Assembly: GCF_021044935.1 (NCBI RefSeq)
Contig: NZ_JAJNMP010000004.1
Coordinates: forward strand, 1 to 64,000
Direction: 5' to 3'
Length of the DNA stretch: 64,000 nucleotides
DNA from: Agromyces cavernae
GTDB taxonomy: Bacteria; Actinomycetota; Actinomycetes; Actinomycetales; Microbacteriaceae
Made by a program: the position numbers and the translations under genes. The notes under the pieces were generated by a model. That model was not told the DNA's origin, did no database searches, and saw nothing but the letters and a program-made list of their open reading frames with translations. This document shows positions 20,679 to 30,002 of the stretch, one piece after another. Numbering within the stretch: position 1 is the stretch's first letter; the number at the start of each line of letters is the position of its first letter.

Positions 20679-21299
20679 CTAGCCCTCGGTGGGCTCGACC
20701 GTCTGCGACTCGGGCGCTGCCGGGGCATCCGCCGCCGGTCGTGCCTTCGCCGCAGCACGCTGTGCATTCGCCTCGGCCTTGGCCTCGGACTTGTTCTTGA
20801 GGGGCGCGATGACCATGACCATGTTGCGGCCGTCGATGGTGGGGTTGTGCTCGACCGTGCCGAACTCCGCCACGTCTTCGGCGAAACGCTGCAGGAGGCG
20901 AACACCCATCTCGGGGCGCGACTGCTCGCGCCCGCGGAAGAGGATCATCGCCTTGACCTTGTCGCCGGACTTCAGGAAGCCGACGGCGCGCTTCATCTTG
21001 GTCTCGTAGTCGTGCTTGTCGATCTTGAGGCGGAACCGGACCTCTTTGAGGATCGTGTTCGCCTGGTTGCGCCGGGCCTCTTTCGCCTTCTGCGCAGCCT
21101 CGTACTTGTACTTGCCGTAGTCCATGATCTTGGCGACCGGCGGCTTGGAGTTCGGTGCGACCTCGACGAGATCGAGATCGGCCTCCTGCGCGAGCCGCAG
21201 GGCCACCTCGATCTTCACGACGCCGACCTGCTCTCCGCCAGGCCCCACGAGGCGGACCTCGGGAACGCGGATACGGTCGTTGGTACGGGGATCGCTGAT
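20679..21299 (-). CDS. infC: Translation initiation factor IF-3, with ATC start codon
   Basis: IF-3 binds the 30S subunit, keeps it from joining 50S early and checks initiator tRNA and start codon. The recognisable N-terminal family sequence [16 protein letters not shown] begins at an ATC codon (21297-21299). An AGAGGAGAA ribosome-binding site sits seven bases upstream, and no ATG, GTG or TTG precedes it in frame near by. A GTG 17 codons in (21248) would remove conserved residues. The protein is 206 residues with that start; the N and C domains are joined by a lysine-rich linker, and an Ala/Pro-rich tail of about 35 residues follows the core. Non-AUG starts let IF-3 repress its own synthesis in other bacteria. 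Confidence 0.92.
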   Translation of the reverse strand: MSDPRTNDRIRVPEVRLVGPGGEQVGVVKIEVALRLAQEADLDLVEVAPNSKPPVAKIMDYGKYKYEAAQKAKEARRNQANTILKEVRFRLKIDKHDYETKMKRAVGFLKSGDKVKAMILFRGREQSRPEMGVRLLQRFAEDVAEFGTVEHNPTIDGRNMVMVIAPLKNKSEAKAEANAQRAAAKARPAADAPAAPESQTVEPTEG

Positions 21300-21583
21300 G
21301 CGTGTTCTCCTCTACTCAGCTGTTTCGCTCTGCCGGGAGGCGGTCGCCGCCCGGCGACGAAAGGAGAAATCCACGCACTCGCACACGGAATCCCACCGCG
21401 GCTCATACGGCACCCTGTCTACTTCCGCACCGCCTGGTTCTTCGGCCTGGTCACCCAGTCCGGTTGCCCGGTGGCGTGGAAGCGGAGTGCAATCGACCCG
21501 GTAACCTTGATGAAGCGGTATGCGCGGGTGGGAGAATCTCCACTTTCGTACCGGGGAGAAGCCCCGGAGCCCGAAGTAGTCTA
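21300..21583 (-). promoter_or_regulatory. Long 5' leader and promoter of infC
   Basis: About 270 bases separate a TAGACT -10 box (21578-21583) from the infC start. The leader contains a perfect 6-bp hairpin at its 5' end (21551-21567, arms CCGGGG and CCCCGG) and a GC-rich stem at 21332-21355 ending about 20 bases before the ribosome-binding site. No coding frame within it is convincing. Such long leaders before infC often carry attenuation or ribosomal-protein control. The same -10 bases read TAGTCT on the plus strand and may serve the divergent DUF1844 gene. Confidence 0.45.
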
Positions 21584-21596
21584 ACAGAGGAAGTCT

Positions 21597-22007
21597 GTGC
21601 GCAATACTCCAGTCGAGTCCCCCGTCGAAGGCACGGTCGAAGACGGCAGGGTCGAACCCGCCGTCGAGGCACCCGAAGGCGTGGTCGAAGGCGCCACTCG
21701 CGACATCGCCGAGGTTCCCGCGGTCGAGATCATCACGACCGCGGCCGTACACCTCATGAGCGCCGCCGCCGTCAAGGTCGGCCTCGCCGACGACCCCGAC
21801 GAGCAGATCGACCTCGACGAGGCGCGCAAGCTCATCAACGCCCTCGCCGGCCTCATCACGGCGGGCGCACCCGAGATCAGCGACATGCATGCGCGATCGT
21901 TGCGCGACGGGCTGCGGTCGCTGCAGCTCGCGTTCCGCGAGGCGTCGGTCATTCCCGACGCGATCGGTCAGGGTCCCGGCGAGAAGTGGACCGGACCGGT
22001 CAGCTGA
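21597..22007 (+). CDS. DUF1844 domain-containing protein
   Basis: A 136-residue protein of unknown function. The N-terminal third (about 1-45) is acidic, Val/Glu-rich and likely disordered. The conserved DUF1844 part follows: IITTAAVHLMSAAAVKVGL at about 45-63, then a helix with DEQIDLDEARKLINALAGLI. The GTG at 21597 has GAGGAAG upstream. It is divergent from infC, a position this family often holds in actinobacteria, which hints at a link with translation, but no biochemical role can be assigned. Confidence 0.85.
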   Translation: MRNTPVESPVEGTVEDGRVEPAVEAPEGVVEGATRDIAEVPAVEIITTAAVHLMSAAAVKVGLADDPDEQIDLDEARKLINALAGLITAGAPEISDMHARSLRDGLRSLQLAFREASVIPDAIGQGPGEKWTGPVS

Positions 22008-22020
22008 GCCCGGTGCCGCC

Positions 22021-22797
22021 TCACGCCTGGCAGTTCGGGCACCACCAGGTCTCGCGCTGCTCGACGTCGTTGCGGCCCAATCGCGCGTGTTCGATCGACG
22101 TGCCGCAACGGCGGCACGGCTCGCCGCCGCGCCGATAGACCCAGAGCTGGCGCCCGCGATGCAGGTCGCCGGTGGTGGTGCGCACGGCTCGATCTCGATT
22201 GGCGCGGATGACCCGGGCCGCGAGTCGCACGAGTGGCTCGAGTTCGAGCTCGGCGACCGGCCGTGTCGGCAGGATGCCCCTGAGAAAGCAGAGCTCGTTG
22301 ACGTAGACGTTCCCGAGCCCGGCGAGGTTGCGCTGATCGCCGAGGGCGACCGCGATCGAGACGTCGGGGGTCGTCGTGATGCGGCGGACCGCCTCGTCGG
22401 CGTCCCAATCGGGGCCGAGGAGGTCTGGGCCGAGGTGGTCGAGCCGAGCACGCTCTTCGTCGGCGGGGAACTCGTCGAGCTGGCCGAGGTCGAACCCGAC
22501 GGCGGTGACGCCCGGCACCTCGATGATCGCGCGCGCCTGCCACTCGGGCCGCCGCCAGCGCTCGCCCGCGGCGAACAGCCGCCACTCCCCCTCCATCTTG
22601 AGGTGCGAATGCACCACCCGATCGCCGATACGCATGAGCAGGTGCTTGCCGCGGCTCGCGACGGAATGGAACCGCTCGCCGGCGAGGTCGACGGTCGCGA
22701 TCGCGGGAACGCGGAAGTCCGTGCGGGTGACGACACGCCCCGCCAGCGCCGCGTCGAGCTCGCGCGCTACGCGAAAGACGGTGTCACCCTCGGGCAT
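22021..22797 (-). CDS. Fpg/Nei-family DNA glycosylase (Nei2-like)
   Basis: A bifunctional DNA glycosylase/AP lyase for oxidised bases, 258 residues. The mature N-terminus after Met is PEGDTVFR, with the catalytic Pro and Glu of the Nei branch. Lys52 region SRGKHLLM carries the conserved lysine. A helix-two-turn-helix (GNVYVNELCF) and a C-terminal zinc finger of the form CxxC...CxxC (CRRC and CPNC) complete the family layout. The ATG lies 14 bases inside the end of the lhr gene, so translation is coupled to the helicase. Nei2 rather than Nei1 is suggested by the MPEGDTV start, not proven. Confidence 0.93.
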   Translation of the reverse strand: MPEGDTVFRVARELDAALAGRVVTRTDFRVPAIATVDLAGERFHSVASRGKHLLMRIGDRVVHSHLKMEGEWRLFAAGERWRRPEWQARAIIEVPGVTAVGFDLGQLDEFPADEERARLDHLGPDLLGPDWDADEAVRRITTTPDVSIAVALGDQRNLAGLGNVYVNELCFLRGILPTRPVAELELEPLVRLAARVIRANRDRAVRTTTGDLHRGRQLWVYRRGGEPCRRCGTSIEHARLGRNDVEQRETWWCPNCQA

Positions 22798-25700
22798 CGA
22801 AGCGGAGCCCCCTCGGCGTTTCACGGAACCCGGCGTCGCGCAGCGCTCGGTCGAGCACGGAGCCGAAGACCGGTGCGCCGTTGACCGACTCGACGCGCAT
22901 GCGCTCGGTGCGTCCACGGGTGAGCGTCGCGGCGAGCGCGACAGCCGCGGTCGCGAGCGCTTCGGCGTCGTCGGTGAAGACGAGCGCCGTGCGACCGCCC
23001 CGCTCGAGGTAGAGCGCTGCCTCTCCGTCGACGATCGCGACGAACGCCCCCGATTTGCGCGCCGGCCGGTGGCCGACGTCGGAGCTCGGGTCGGGCCACT
23101 CGAGCGCGGCGCCGAACGGGTTCGCGGGGTCGGTCGCAGCCAGCGCGATCGCCTGGCCTTTCGGGGCGGCGCGCAGGCGGTCGACGGCCGCAGTCGTCGC
23201 GAACTGCGCACCGCCCTGGCCGTCGATGAAGTAGCCGCGTCGCACCCGGCCCGAGTCCTCGAAGCCCGACAGCGTGCGGTAGGCCAGCGCGAACCCGCCG
23301 ACCACGCCCTCGGCGACGACGGACCCGCGTGTGACGACGCCGTAGCGCTCGAGCAGGGTCTCGCCGAGCGCATGCGCCCGCGGCGTCGGGGAGGTGCTCG
23401 CGAGTGGAAGCACCGACCACCTCCCGGCGGCGCGCGGCGGGTTCGCGCGTGCCCGTGCGGTGCGGTCGGCTTGCACGCTCGCGGCGATCGATCGGCGCGT
23501 GAGCGACCCCGAGCGCAGCCGTGCCCGAGGGGTCGGCGCGGACGTGCGGTGCGCACCGCCGCCTGTGAGCAGCCCGCGCACCGGGGCGAACGTGTCGTTG
23601 GTCACGAGTCCGGCCCAGACCAGACGCCAGAGTGCGTCGGCGAGTGCCCGATCGTCGTCGGCCCCGACCGCGTCGGCCAGTTGCCGGAAGAAGAACCCGC
23701 CACCGCTGCCCAGCACCGCGATGAGCTCTGACTCGAGGGCATCGAGCGGCGTCTCGGACGGCGGCGGCAGCGTCAGCTCGGCGCTCTCAGCCAGGTGCAG
23801 GCTGATCCAGCCGTCGTCGCCGGCGAGCGAACCGGAGCCGGACCACAGCACCTCGCCCGAGGCGGTGAGCTCGTCGAGCATCGCCGGCCGATAGTCGCCG
23901 ACGCGCGCCGGCAGCACATAGGCCTCCCACGCGGAGGCGGGGATGCGCGCGCCCTCGAGCTGCTCGATGACCGCCGCGACGCCGTCGACGCCGCTGAGGC
24001 GCCCGCCCACCGCCTGCCAGTCGGGCAGGAAGCGGGCGAACTCACGCGGCTCGACCGGCTCGATCTCGTCGCGGAGCGCCGCGAGCGACCGACGTCGGAT
24101 GCGCCGGAGCACTCCGCTGTCGCACCACTCGAGGCCGGCGCCGTGCGGGAGGAACTCACCCTCGACCACGCGTCGTTCAGCCCCGAGCCGACCGAGCGCG
24201 GCGGATGCCACGACTTGGCCGATGCCGAACCGCCGGGCCACGTCGTGCACGGTGAACGGCCCGTGGGTGCGCGCGAAGCGCGCGACGAGATCGCCGAGGG
24301 GATCGCGTACGGATTCACCGAACACCTCGGGCAGCCCCGGCGGAATCGGCACGCCGAGCGCGTCCCGCAGGCGGCTGAGGTCTTCGACCGCCGTGAACCA
24401 CTGCTCTCCCGCGAATCGCACCTCGGCTGCGCGGCGAGCGTGCACGAGTTCGGCGAGCGCACCTTGTGCGTCGGTCTCGGTGTCGACGCGCGCCGCCACC
24501 TCGTCGCTCGTGAGCGGGCCGAGGTCGCTGAGCAGGTCGGCGACGCCCTCGACGCCGCGGGCGGCCCGTTCGGGATCGAGGCGCTGGAGCATCCGCTCGA
24601 TCTCGGTGACCACCTCGGGATCGAGCAGCTCACGCAGCTCGACCGTGCCGAGGAGCTCGGCGAGCAGCGCCGGATCGAGCGACAGGGCGGCGGCTCGGCG
24701 CTCGGCGAGCGGCGCGTCTCCTTCGTACATGAAGGCACCGACGTACCCGAAGAGCAGGCTCGACGCGAACGGGCTCGGCGACTCGGTCGTCACCTCGACG
24801 AAGCGCAGCTCGCGTCGTTCGATGCGCTCGGCGAGGTGTGTGAGCGCGGGCAGATCATAGACGTCTTGCAGGCACTCGCGCACCGCCTCGAGCACGATCG
24901 GGAACTCGGGGAAGTCGCGTGCGACCTCGAGCAGCTGCGAGGCACGCTGGCGCTGCTGCCAGAGCGGCGACCGCTTGCCCGGGTTCGCGCGCGGCAGGAT
25001 GAGCGCTCGGGCGGCGCACTCACGGAACCGCGCCGCGAAGAGGGCCGAGCCCCCGACGTGCTCGGTGACGAGCTGCGCGAGCTCTGCCGGCTCGAACGCG
25101 AAGAGCTCTGCGCCCGGAGGATCGTCGCCGGTGTCGGGCATGCGCAGGACGATGCCGTCGTCGCTCGCGACGGCGTTGGCATCGACGCCCGACTGCTCGC
25201 GCACGCGAGCACCCGCGGCGAGCGCCCACGGCGCGTGCACGCGCATGCCGTAGGGCGAGTGCAGCACGATGCGCCAATCGCCGAGCTCGTCGCGGAAGCG
25301 CTCGACGACGAGGTTCGTCGCGTCGGGGACGACACGGGTCGCCGTGCGCTGGTCGTCGATGAATGCGACGAGGTTGGCGGCGGCCTTCTCGTCGAGGCCG
25401 GACGCGCGGCCTCGCGCGAGGGCGTCGGCCGGGGTCGCGCTCGCGAGCTCGGCGATGAACCCGCCGATCGCGGCGCCCAGCTCGGCCGGGCGGCCGATGC
25501 CGTCGCCCTTCCAGAACGGAAGCCGACCCGGCTCGCCGAATGCGGGTGCGACGAGCACCCGGTCGTGCGTGATCTCGTGGATGCGCCAACTCGTCGCCCC
25601 GAGGGCGAACACATCGCCGACCCGCGACTCGTAGACCATCTCCTCGTCGAGTTCGCCGACCCGGCGGCCGGGGCCCGCCTCGCCGACCATGAACACGCCG

Positions 25701-27355
25701 AACAGGCCCCGATCGGGAATCGTTCCGCCGCTCGTCACCGCGAGTCGTTGCGCGCCCCGCCGCCCGACGATCGTGCCCGCGTCGCGGTCCCACACGAGCC
25801 GGGCGCGCAGTTCCCCGAACCGGTCGGACGGATAGCGGCCCGCGAGAAGGTCGAGCGTCGCATCGAACGCCGAACGCGGCAGGGTCGCGAACGGCGCCGC
25901 GCGGCGCACGAGCTCGAACCACGCTTCGACGTCCCACTCGTCGAGGGCTGCCGCGGCGATGGTCTGCTGCGCGAGCACGTCGAGCGGGTTCTTGGGAATG
26001 CGCAGCGCCTCGATCGCGCCGCCGAGCATCCGCTCGGCGACCACGGCCGAGTGCAGCACGTCGGCTCGGTGCTTGGGGAAGATCACGCCCTTCGACACCT
26101 CGCCGACCTGGTGCCCGGCACGGCCGATGCGCTGCAGCCCGCTCGCGACCGAAGGCGGCGCCTCGACCTGCATGACGAGGTCGACGGCGCCCATGTCGAT
26201 GCCGAGTTCGAGACTCGACGTCGCGACCACACAGCGAAGCCGCCCGGATTTCAGGTCGGCCTCGACGAGCGCGCGCTCCTCTTTGCTGACCGATCCGTGG
26301 TGCGACCGAGCCAGCACCGGTGGTGCGCCGCCCGTGATGCCCGACGCTCCGGGCAGCTCGGCCGGCGGGCGTCGAGTGGGCAGCAGCCCGCCCATCGCGT
26401 CGGTCGGAGGCACGAAGCCGTCACCTGCGGGAACCGCCACGGGCTCGTCGACCGGCTCGGCCTGCCGCTCGGCCCAGAGCTCGTTGAGTCGTGCCGTGAG
26501 CCGCTCGGCGAGCCTGCGGGAGTTCGCGAACACGATGGTCGACCGGTGCTCGAGCACCTCGTCGAGGATCGCCTCTTCGACATGCGGCCACACTGATCCG
26601 GAACCGGTCTCGCCGGCGAGATCGGACAGGTCGTCGACGGGCACCCTGACCCGGAGGTCGAACTTCTTGCCCGACGGCGGCGCAACGATCGACACCGGGC
26701 GCACGCCGCAGAGGAAGCGGGCGACCTCGTCGTGCGGACGCACGGTCGCCGACAGCCCGATGCGCTGCACCGGGCGCACGGTCAGCTCGTCGAGCCGCTC
26801 GAGCGACAGCGCGAGGTGCGAGCCCCGCTTGGTGCCCGCCAGGGCGTGGATCTCATCGACGATGACGGTCTCGACGCCGCGCAGGGTCTCGCGCGCCGCC
26901 GACGTGAGCATCAGGAAGAAGGACTCGGGCGTCGTGATGAGGATCTCGGGCGGATGCGCGACGAGCGCGCGGCGCTCGGCGGGCGGCGTGTCGCCCGACC
27001 GGACCCCGACCGACACGTCGGGCACTTCGAGACCGTGAGCGGCCGCGGTGCGCGCGATGCCCACGAGCGGTGCGCGAAGGTTGCGCTCGACGTCGACCCC
27101 GAGCGCCTTGAGTGGCGACAGGTAGACGACCTTCGTTCCGGCGGTCAGCGCATCGGCGCCCGCGTGGTGCAGCCGATCGATCGCCCAGAGGAACGCCGCG
27201 AGTGTCTTGCCCGAGCCCGTGGGGGCGACCACGAGGGAGTGATCGCCGCGCGCGATCGCCTGCCACGCGCCCTGCTGCACGACCGTCGGCGCGCTGAAGG
27301 ACTCGGTGAACCACGCCCGGGTCGCGGGCGAGAACGCTTCGAGCGCCTCAGTCAT
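22784..27355 (-). CDS. lhr: Lhr-type large ATP-dependent DNA helicase
   Basis: A 1523-residue superfamily 2 helicase of the long Lhr type. Motif I is VAPTGSGKT near residue 41, motif II is IVDEIHALAG near 166, and motif VI is LQRIGRAGHQ near 430. The winged-helix and Lhr-core domain follow to about residue 860, and a large C-terminal Lhr-CTD fills the rest. Family members unwind 3' to 5' and are linked to repair of crosslinks and alkylation. The ATG at 27355 gives MTEALEAFSPATRAWF; an in-frame ATG at 27364 directly abuts the upstream decarboxylase stop (TGAATG). It overlaps nei2 at its end. Length is full, with no frameshift. Confidence 0.93.
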   Translation of the reverse strand: MTEALEAFSPATRAWFTESFSAPTVVQQGAWQAIARGDHSLVVAPTGSGKTLAAFLWAIDRLHHAGADALTAGTKVVYLSPLKALGVDVERNLRAPLVGIARTAAAHGLEVPDVSVGVRSGDTPPAERRALVAHPPEILITTPESFFLMLTSAARETLRGVETVIVDEIHALAGTKRGSHLALSLERLDELTVRPVQRIGLSATVRPHDEVARFLCGVRPVSIVAPPSGKKFDLRVRVPVDDLSDLAGETGSGSVWPHVEEAILDEVLEHRSTIVFANSRRLAERLTARLNELWAERQAEPVDEPVAVPAGDGFVPPTDAMGGLLPTRRPPAELPGASGITGGAPPVLARSHHGSVSKEERALVEADLKSGRLRCVVATSSLELGIDMGAVDLVMQVEAPPSVASGLQRIGRAGHQVGEVSKGVIFPKHRADVLHSAVVAERMLGGAIEALRIPKNPLDVLAQQTIAAAALDEWDVEAWFELVRRAAPFATLPRSAFDATLDLLAGRYPSDRFGELRARLVWDRDAGTIVGRRGAQRLAVTSGGTIPDRGLFGVFMVGEAGPGRRVGELDEEMVYESRVGDVFALGATSWRIHEITHDRVLVAPAFGEPGRLPFWKGDGIGRPAELGAAIGGFIAELASATPADALARGRASGLDEKAAANLVAFIDDQRTATRVVPDATNLVVERFRDELGDWRIVLHSPYGMRVHAPWALAAGARVREQSGVDANAVASDDGIVLRMPDTGDDPPGAELFAFEPAELAQLVTEHVGGSALFAARFRECAARALILPRANPGKRSPLWQQRQRASQLLEVARDFPEFPIVLEAVRECLQDVYDLPALTHLAERIERRELRFVEVTTESPSPFASSLLFGYVGAFMYEGDAPLAERRAAALSLDPALLAELLGTVELRELLDPEVVTEIERMLQRLDPERAARGVEGVADLLSDLGPLTSDEVAARVDTETDAQGALAELVHARRAAEVRFAGEQWFTAVEDLSRLRDALGVPIPPGLPEVFGESVRDPLGDLVARFARTHGPFTVHDVARRFGIGQVVASAALGRLGAERRVVEGEFLPHGAGLEWCDSGVLRRIRRRSLAALRDEIEPVEPREFARFLPDWQAVGGRLSGVDGVAAVIEQLEGARIPASAWEAYVLPARVGDYRPAMLDELTASGEVLWSGSGSLAGDDGWISLHLAESAELTLPPPSETPLDALESELIAVLGSGGGFFFRQLADAVGADDDRALADALWRLVWAGLVTNDTFAPVRGLLTGGGAHRTSAPTPRARLRSGSLTRRSIAASVQADRTARARANPPRAAGRWSVLPLASTSPTPRAHALGETLLERYGVVTRGSVVAEGVVGGFALAYRTLSGFEDSGRVRRGYFIDGQGGAQFATTAAVDRLRAAPKGQAIALAATDPANPFGAALEWPDPSSDVGHRPARKSGAFVAIVDGEAALYLERGGRTALVFTDDAEALATAAVALAATLTRGRTERMRVESVNGAPVFGSVLDRALRDAGFRETPRGLRFDARG

Positions 27356-27364
27356 ACTCCCCAT

Positions 27365-28774
27365 TCAAGCGGATGCCACCGACGCCCGGGCCCGGGCCAC
27401 CGCGTCGATCGTGCGGCGTACCTGCGCGACATCCGTACCCCAGTTGCTGACCGAGAACCGCACCACCGCGCGATCGTGCCAGCGTGACGTCATGGCGAGG
27501 ACCTCGCCGTCGCTCCAGAGGCGCTCGCTGAGCGCCTCGGTCTGCGCGTCGTCGGCCAGTGCGATGCAGACCTGTGTGAACACGACCTCGTTCAGCACCT
27601 CGACCCCCGGCAGCGCGCCGACGCCGTCGGCGATCCCTCGCGCGGCTTCGGCGAGCCCATCGACCAATCGGGCGACCCCGTTGCGCCCGAGTGAGCGCAG
27701 CACCGCCCAGGTCGGGATGCCGCGCGCACGCCGCGAGAGCTCGGGAACCCGCTCGTGCGGGTCGGCGCCGACCTCGGTCGCCTGCAGGTAGCTCGCGTGC
27801 ATGCTGAGCGCGCGGTGCATCGCCTCGCTGTCGCGCACGATCGCGATGCCGCAGTCGTAGGGCACGCTGAGCGTCTTGTGCGCATCGGTCGACCACGAGT
27901 CGGCACCGGCCATTCCGGCCGTCAGGTGACGCAGCGCGGGCGACGCCGCTGCCCACAGGCCGAACGCACCGTCGACGTGCACCCACGCCCCCGCCTCGTG
28001 GGCGACGGCGATCGCCGCGGTGAAGTCGTCGAAGGCGCCGGAATGGATGTTGCCGGCCTGCAGCAGCACGATCGCGGGTCCGTCGCCGGCCGCGAGGGTC
28101 GCGCGCAGCGCGTCGACGCGGATGCGTCCCTGCTCGTCTGCCGCGACGATCGTCGGCGATCCGAGTCCGAGGTAGCGCCCGGCGAGGTCGACCGTGCCGT
28201 GCCGCTCCTCACCGACGATGAACCGGATGCGCGGAGCTTCCGACATCCCGCCCGTCTCGACATCCCAGCCGACGCGGCGCAGCACTTCGTCGCGTGCCGC
28301 GGCCATGCTCGTGAACTGCGCCATCGTCGCGCCGGTCGTGAACCCGACCTCGCTGCCGGCGGGCAGGCCGAGCAGGTCGACGAGCCACTCCCCCGCGAGA
28401 TCCTCGACGGCGGCAGCGGCGGGCGAGATCACGCTCAGGCCGGAATTCTGGTCCCACGCGGAGACGAGCCAGTCGGCGGCGAGCGCGACCGGCTGCGTGC
28501 CGCCGATCACCCAGCCGAAGAACCGTGGGGAGCCGGTGGCGATGAGTCCCGGTTCGGCCGCCATCACGAGGTGATCGATGACCTCGACGGGCGGCTCGCC
28601 GTCGTCGGAGAGGGCGCGGCCGAGTCGATCGGCCACCTCGTCGGGTCGGATGCCCGGCGGGATCGCGCGCTCGCCCACCCCCGACAACCACGCCCTGGCG
28701 TGCGCGTCCGCGGCGTCGAGCACCGCTTCGTAGCGGGCTCCCCAGCCCTCCCGGTCACCGGATCGGTCGGCCAT
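27365..28774 (-). CDS. PLP-dependent group II decarboxylase-like protein
   Basis: A 469-residue fold-type I PLP enzyme of the aromatic-L-amino-acid/glutamate decarboxylase family. The cofactor lysine lies in STDAHKTLSVPYDCG near residue 293, and WVHVDGAFGLWA near 257 holds the aspartate that pairs with the pyridine nitrogen. GFTTGATMAQFTSM near 138 is the phosphate-binding stretch. The substrate cannot be predicted; several relatives act on aromatic amino acids or as aldolase-like enzymes. The ATG at 28774 fits the first conserved residues. Its stop codon abuts lhr, so it heads a string decarboxylase, lhr, nei2. Confidence 0.85.
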   Translation of the reverse strand: MADRSGDREGWGARYEAVLDAADAHARAWLSGVGERAIPPGIRPDEVADRLGRALSDDGEPPVEVIDHLVMAAEPGLIATGSPRFFGWVIGGTQPVALAADWLVSAWDQNSGLSVISPAAAAVEDLAGEWLVDLLGLPAGSEVGFTTGATMAQFTSMAAARDEVLRRVGWDVETGGMSEAPRIRFIVGEERHGTVDLAGRYLGLGSPTIVAADEQGRIRVDALRATLAAGDGPAIVLLQAGNIHSGAFDDFTAAIAVAHEAGAWVHVDGAFGLWAAASPALRHLTAGMAGADSWSTDAHKTLSVPYDCGIAIVRDSEAMHRALSMHASYLQATEVGADPHERVPELSRRARGIPTWAVLRSLGRNGVARLVDGLAEAARGIADGVGALPGVEVLNEVVFTQVCIALADDAQTEALSERLWSDGEVLAMTSRWHDRAVVRFSVSNWGTDVAQVRRTIDAVARARASVASA

Positions 28775-28919
28775 GACGTACCTGGATTCCGCGCATCTGG
28801 AGCGCACTGACGATTCTGCGACAGCCGATCGCCGGCGGTCAACGTCTCGGCACGGTGGTGGATGCCGCGTCCGCGCGCCGCGCCCGCGTGCCGCCCGCCG
28901 CAGCGGCGCGCATCCCGCG

Positions 28920-30002
28920 TCAGGACACCTCGAGAACTCCCTCGAGCCCGAGCACGTCGCCGTACCGAGCCGCCGCGCGCCGAAGCTCGTCGAGCTCTCG
29001 ACGGCGAAGGTCGCGGTACGGTCCGAGCGAGAAGATCACCCGATCGGACGTGAGCCGCCGGCGCATCGTCGCGACGATCTGGGCGTCGACGAGCGCCATT
29101 CCCGCCGTGGGCTCGCGGCCGCGTTGCAGCAGCCCCGCGACGTCGAGCACCATCCGGCTGTCCTGGTACCCGCGGTAGAGCTCGTCGAGGATCTGCAGCA
29201 GGTGCGCCCCGGGTTGGCCAGGGCCGTCGGGCGGATCGCCCGGCGCGTGCCAGAACGTGCGCCCGTCGTGCTGGAACGAGTCGAGGTGATCACGAGCCGA
29301 CTCGAGCCCGCGCCGCACGTCGCCGAGCGTGAGGGTCGCCCAGTACGCGAGGTCGCGCTCGGTCGCAGGGCCGTGCCCGCTGAAGTACCGCCGCGCGATC
29401 TCGCCGAGCGCGTCGTCGCGGTCGGGCCTGCGGGGGCTCGGAACCCGCTCGTCGAACCGAGCGTAGGTGTGCTCGCCGTCGCGCGGGATGCCGCTGCAGA
29501 CGAGCAGGTCGAGCTCGAGGTGCGCGAGCAGGATCATCAGCTGCTGACCGCTCAGTTCGAACCCGTGCTGCGACAGCTCGTCGGCGAGCTCGGGCCTGGT
29601 GCGATGCCGCCCATCGGCGACCGCGGCGAGCACGAGTTCGGAGGCCGTGTCGACCGAGGGCGCCCCCATGCCGAAGACCTCGCGCAGCCCTTGCGCCGTC
29701 ACCCGACGCACGCGGGGAGCGGTCAGCTCGAGCAGCCACGCGGCATCGTCGGCGCGCACGTAGTGCCACGTCGGTCGAAGCACATGGGTCCGCAGCACCT
29801 GCCCCGAGCCGAGCAGCTCGGCCAGCTCGCCCAAGTCGGGTGCGCTCGTGCGCGACACCACCGCCCACGCCGACTGCGCCGGGTTCTCGGCCTGCACGGC
29901 CAGCAGGGAATCGACGACTGTTTCGGCGCCGTCGATGAACGGCCCGATGGCATGCTGGCTCCTCAGGCGCCAGCGCGCGATGTCGTGGTCGGTGATCGTC
30001 AT
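28920..30002 (-). CDS. AlkZ-like winged-helix DNA-binding protein (HTH_42)
   Basis: A 360-residue member of the winged-helix family that includes the DNA glycosylases AlkZ and YcaQ/AlkX, which open alkylated and crosslinked DNA. The N-terminal winged helix starts at [34 protein letters not shown] at about 35-50 is the place of the catalytic Q-x-Q motif, but here it reads QAE. RPTWHYVRADDAAWLLEL near 76 and the C-terminal R-rich DAQIVATMRRRL part are typical of the family. The ATG overlaps the sseB-like stop as ATGA. Whether it is a glycosylase with altered chemistry or only binds DNA is open. Confidence 0.82.
   Translation of the reverse strand: MTITDHDIARWRLRSQHAIGPFIDGAETVVDSLLAVQAENPAQSAWAVVSRTSAPDLGELAELLGSGQVLRTHVLRPTWHYVRADDAAWLLELTAPRVRRVTAQGLREVFGMGAPSVDTASELVLAAVADGRHRTRPELADELSQHGFELSGQQLMILLAHLELDLLVCSGIPRDGEHTYARFDERVPSPRRPDRDDALGEIARRYFSGHGPATERDLAYWATLTLGDVRRGLESARDHLDSFQHDGRTFWHAPGDPPDGPGQPGAHLLQILDELYRGYQDSRMVLDVAGLLQRGREPTAGMALVDAQIVATMRRRLTSDRVIFSLGPYRDLRRRELDELRRAAARYGDVLGLEGVLEVS

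Noticed and set aside
23795..26596. 933-codon open frame on the plus strand opposite lhr
   Set aside because: It is an antisense frame kept open by high G+C third positions in lhr. It is Arg/Glu/Ala-rich, without domains, while the minus strand encodes an intact helicase.
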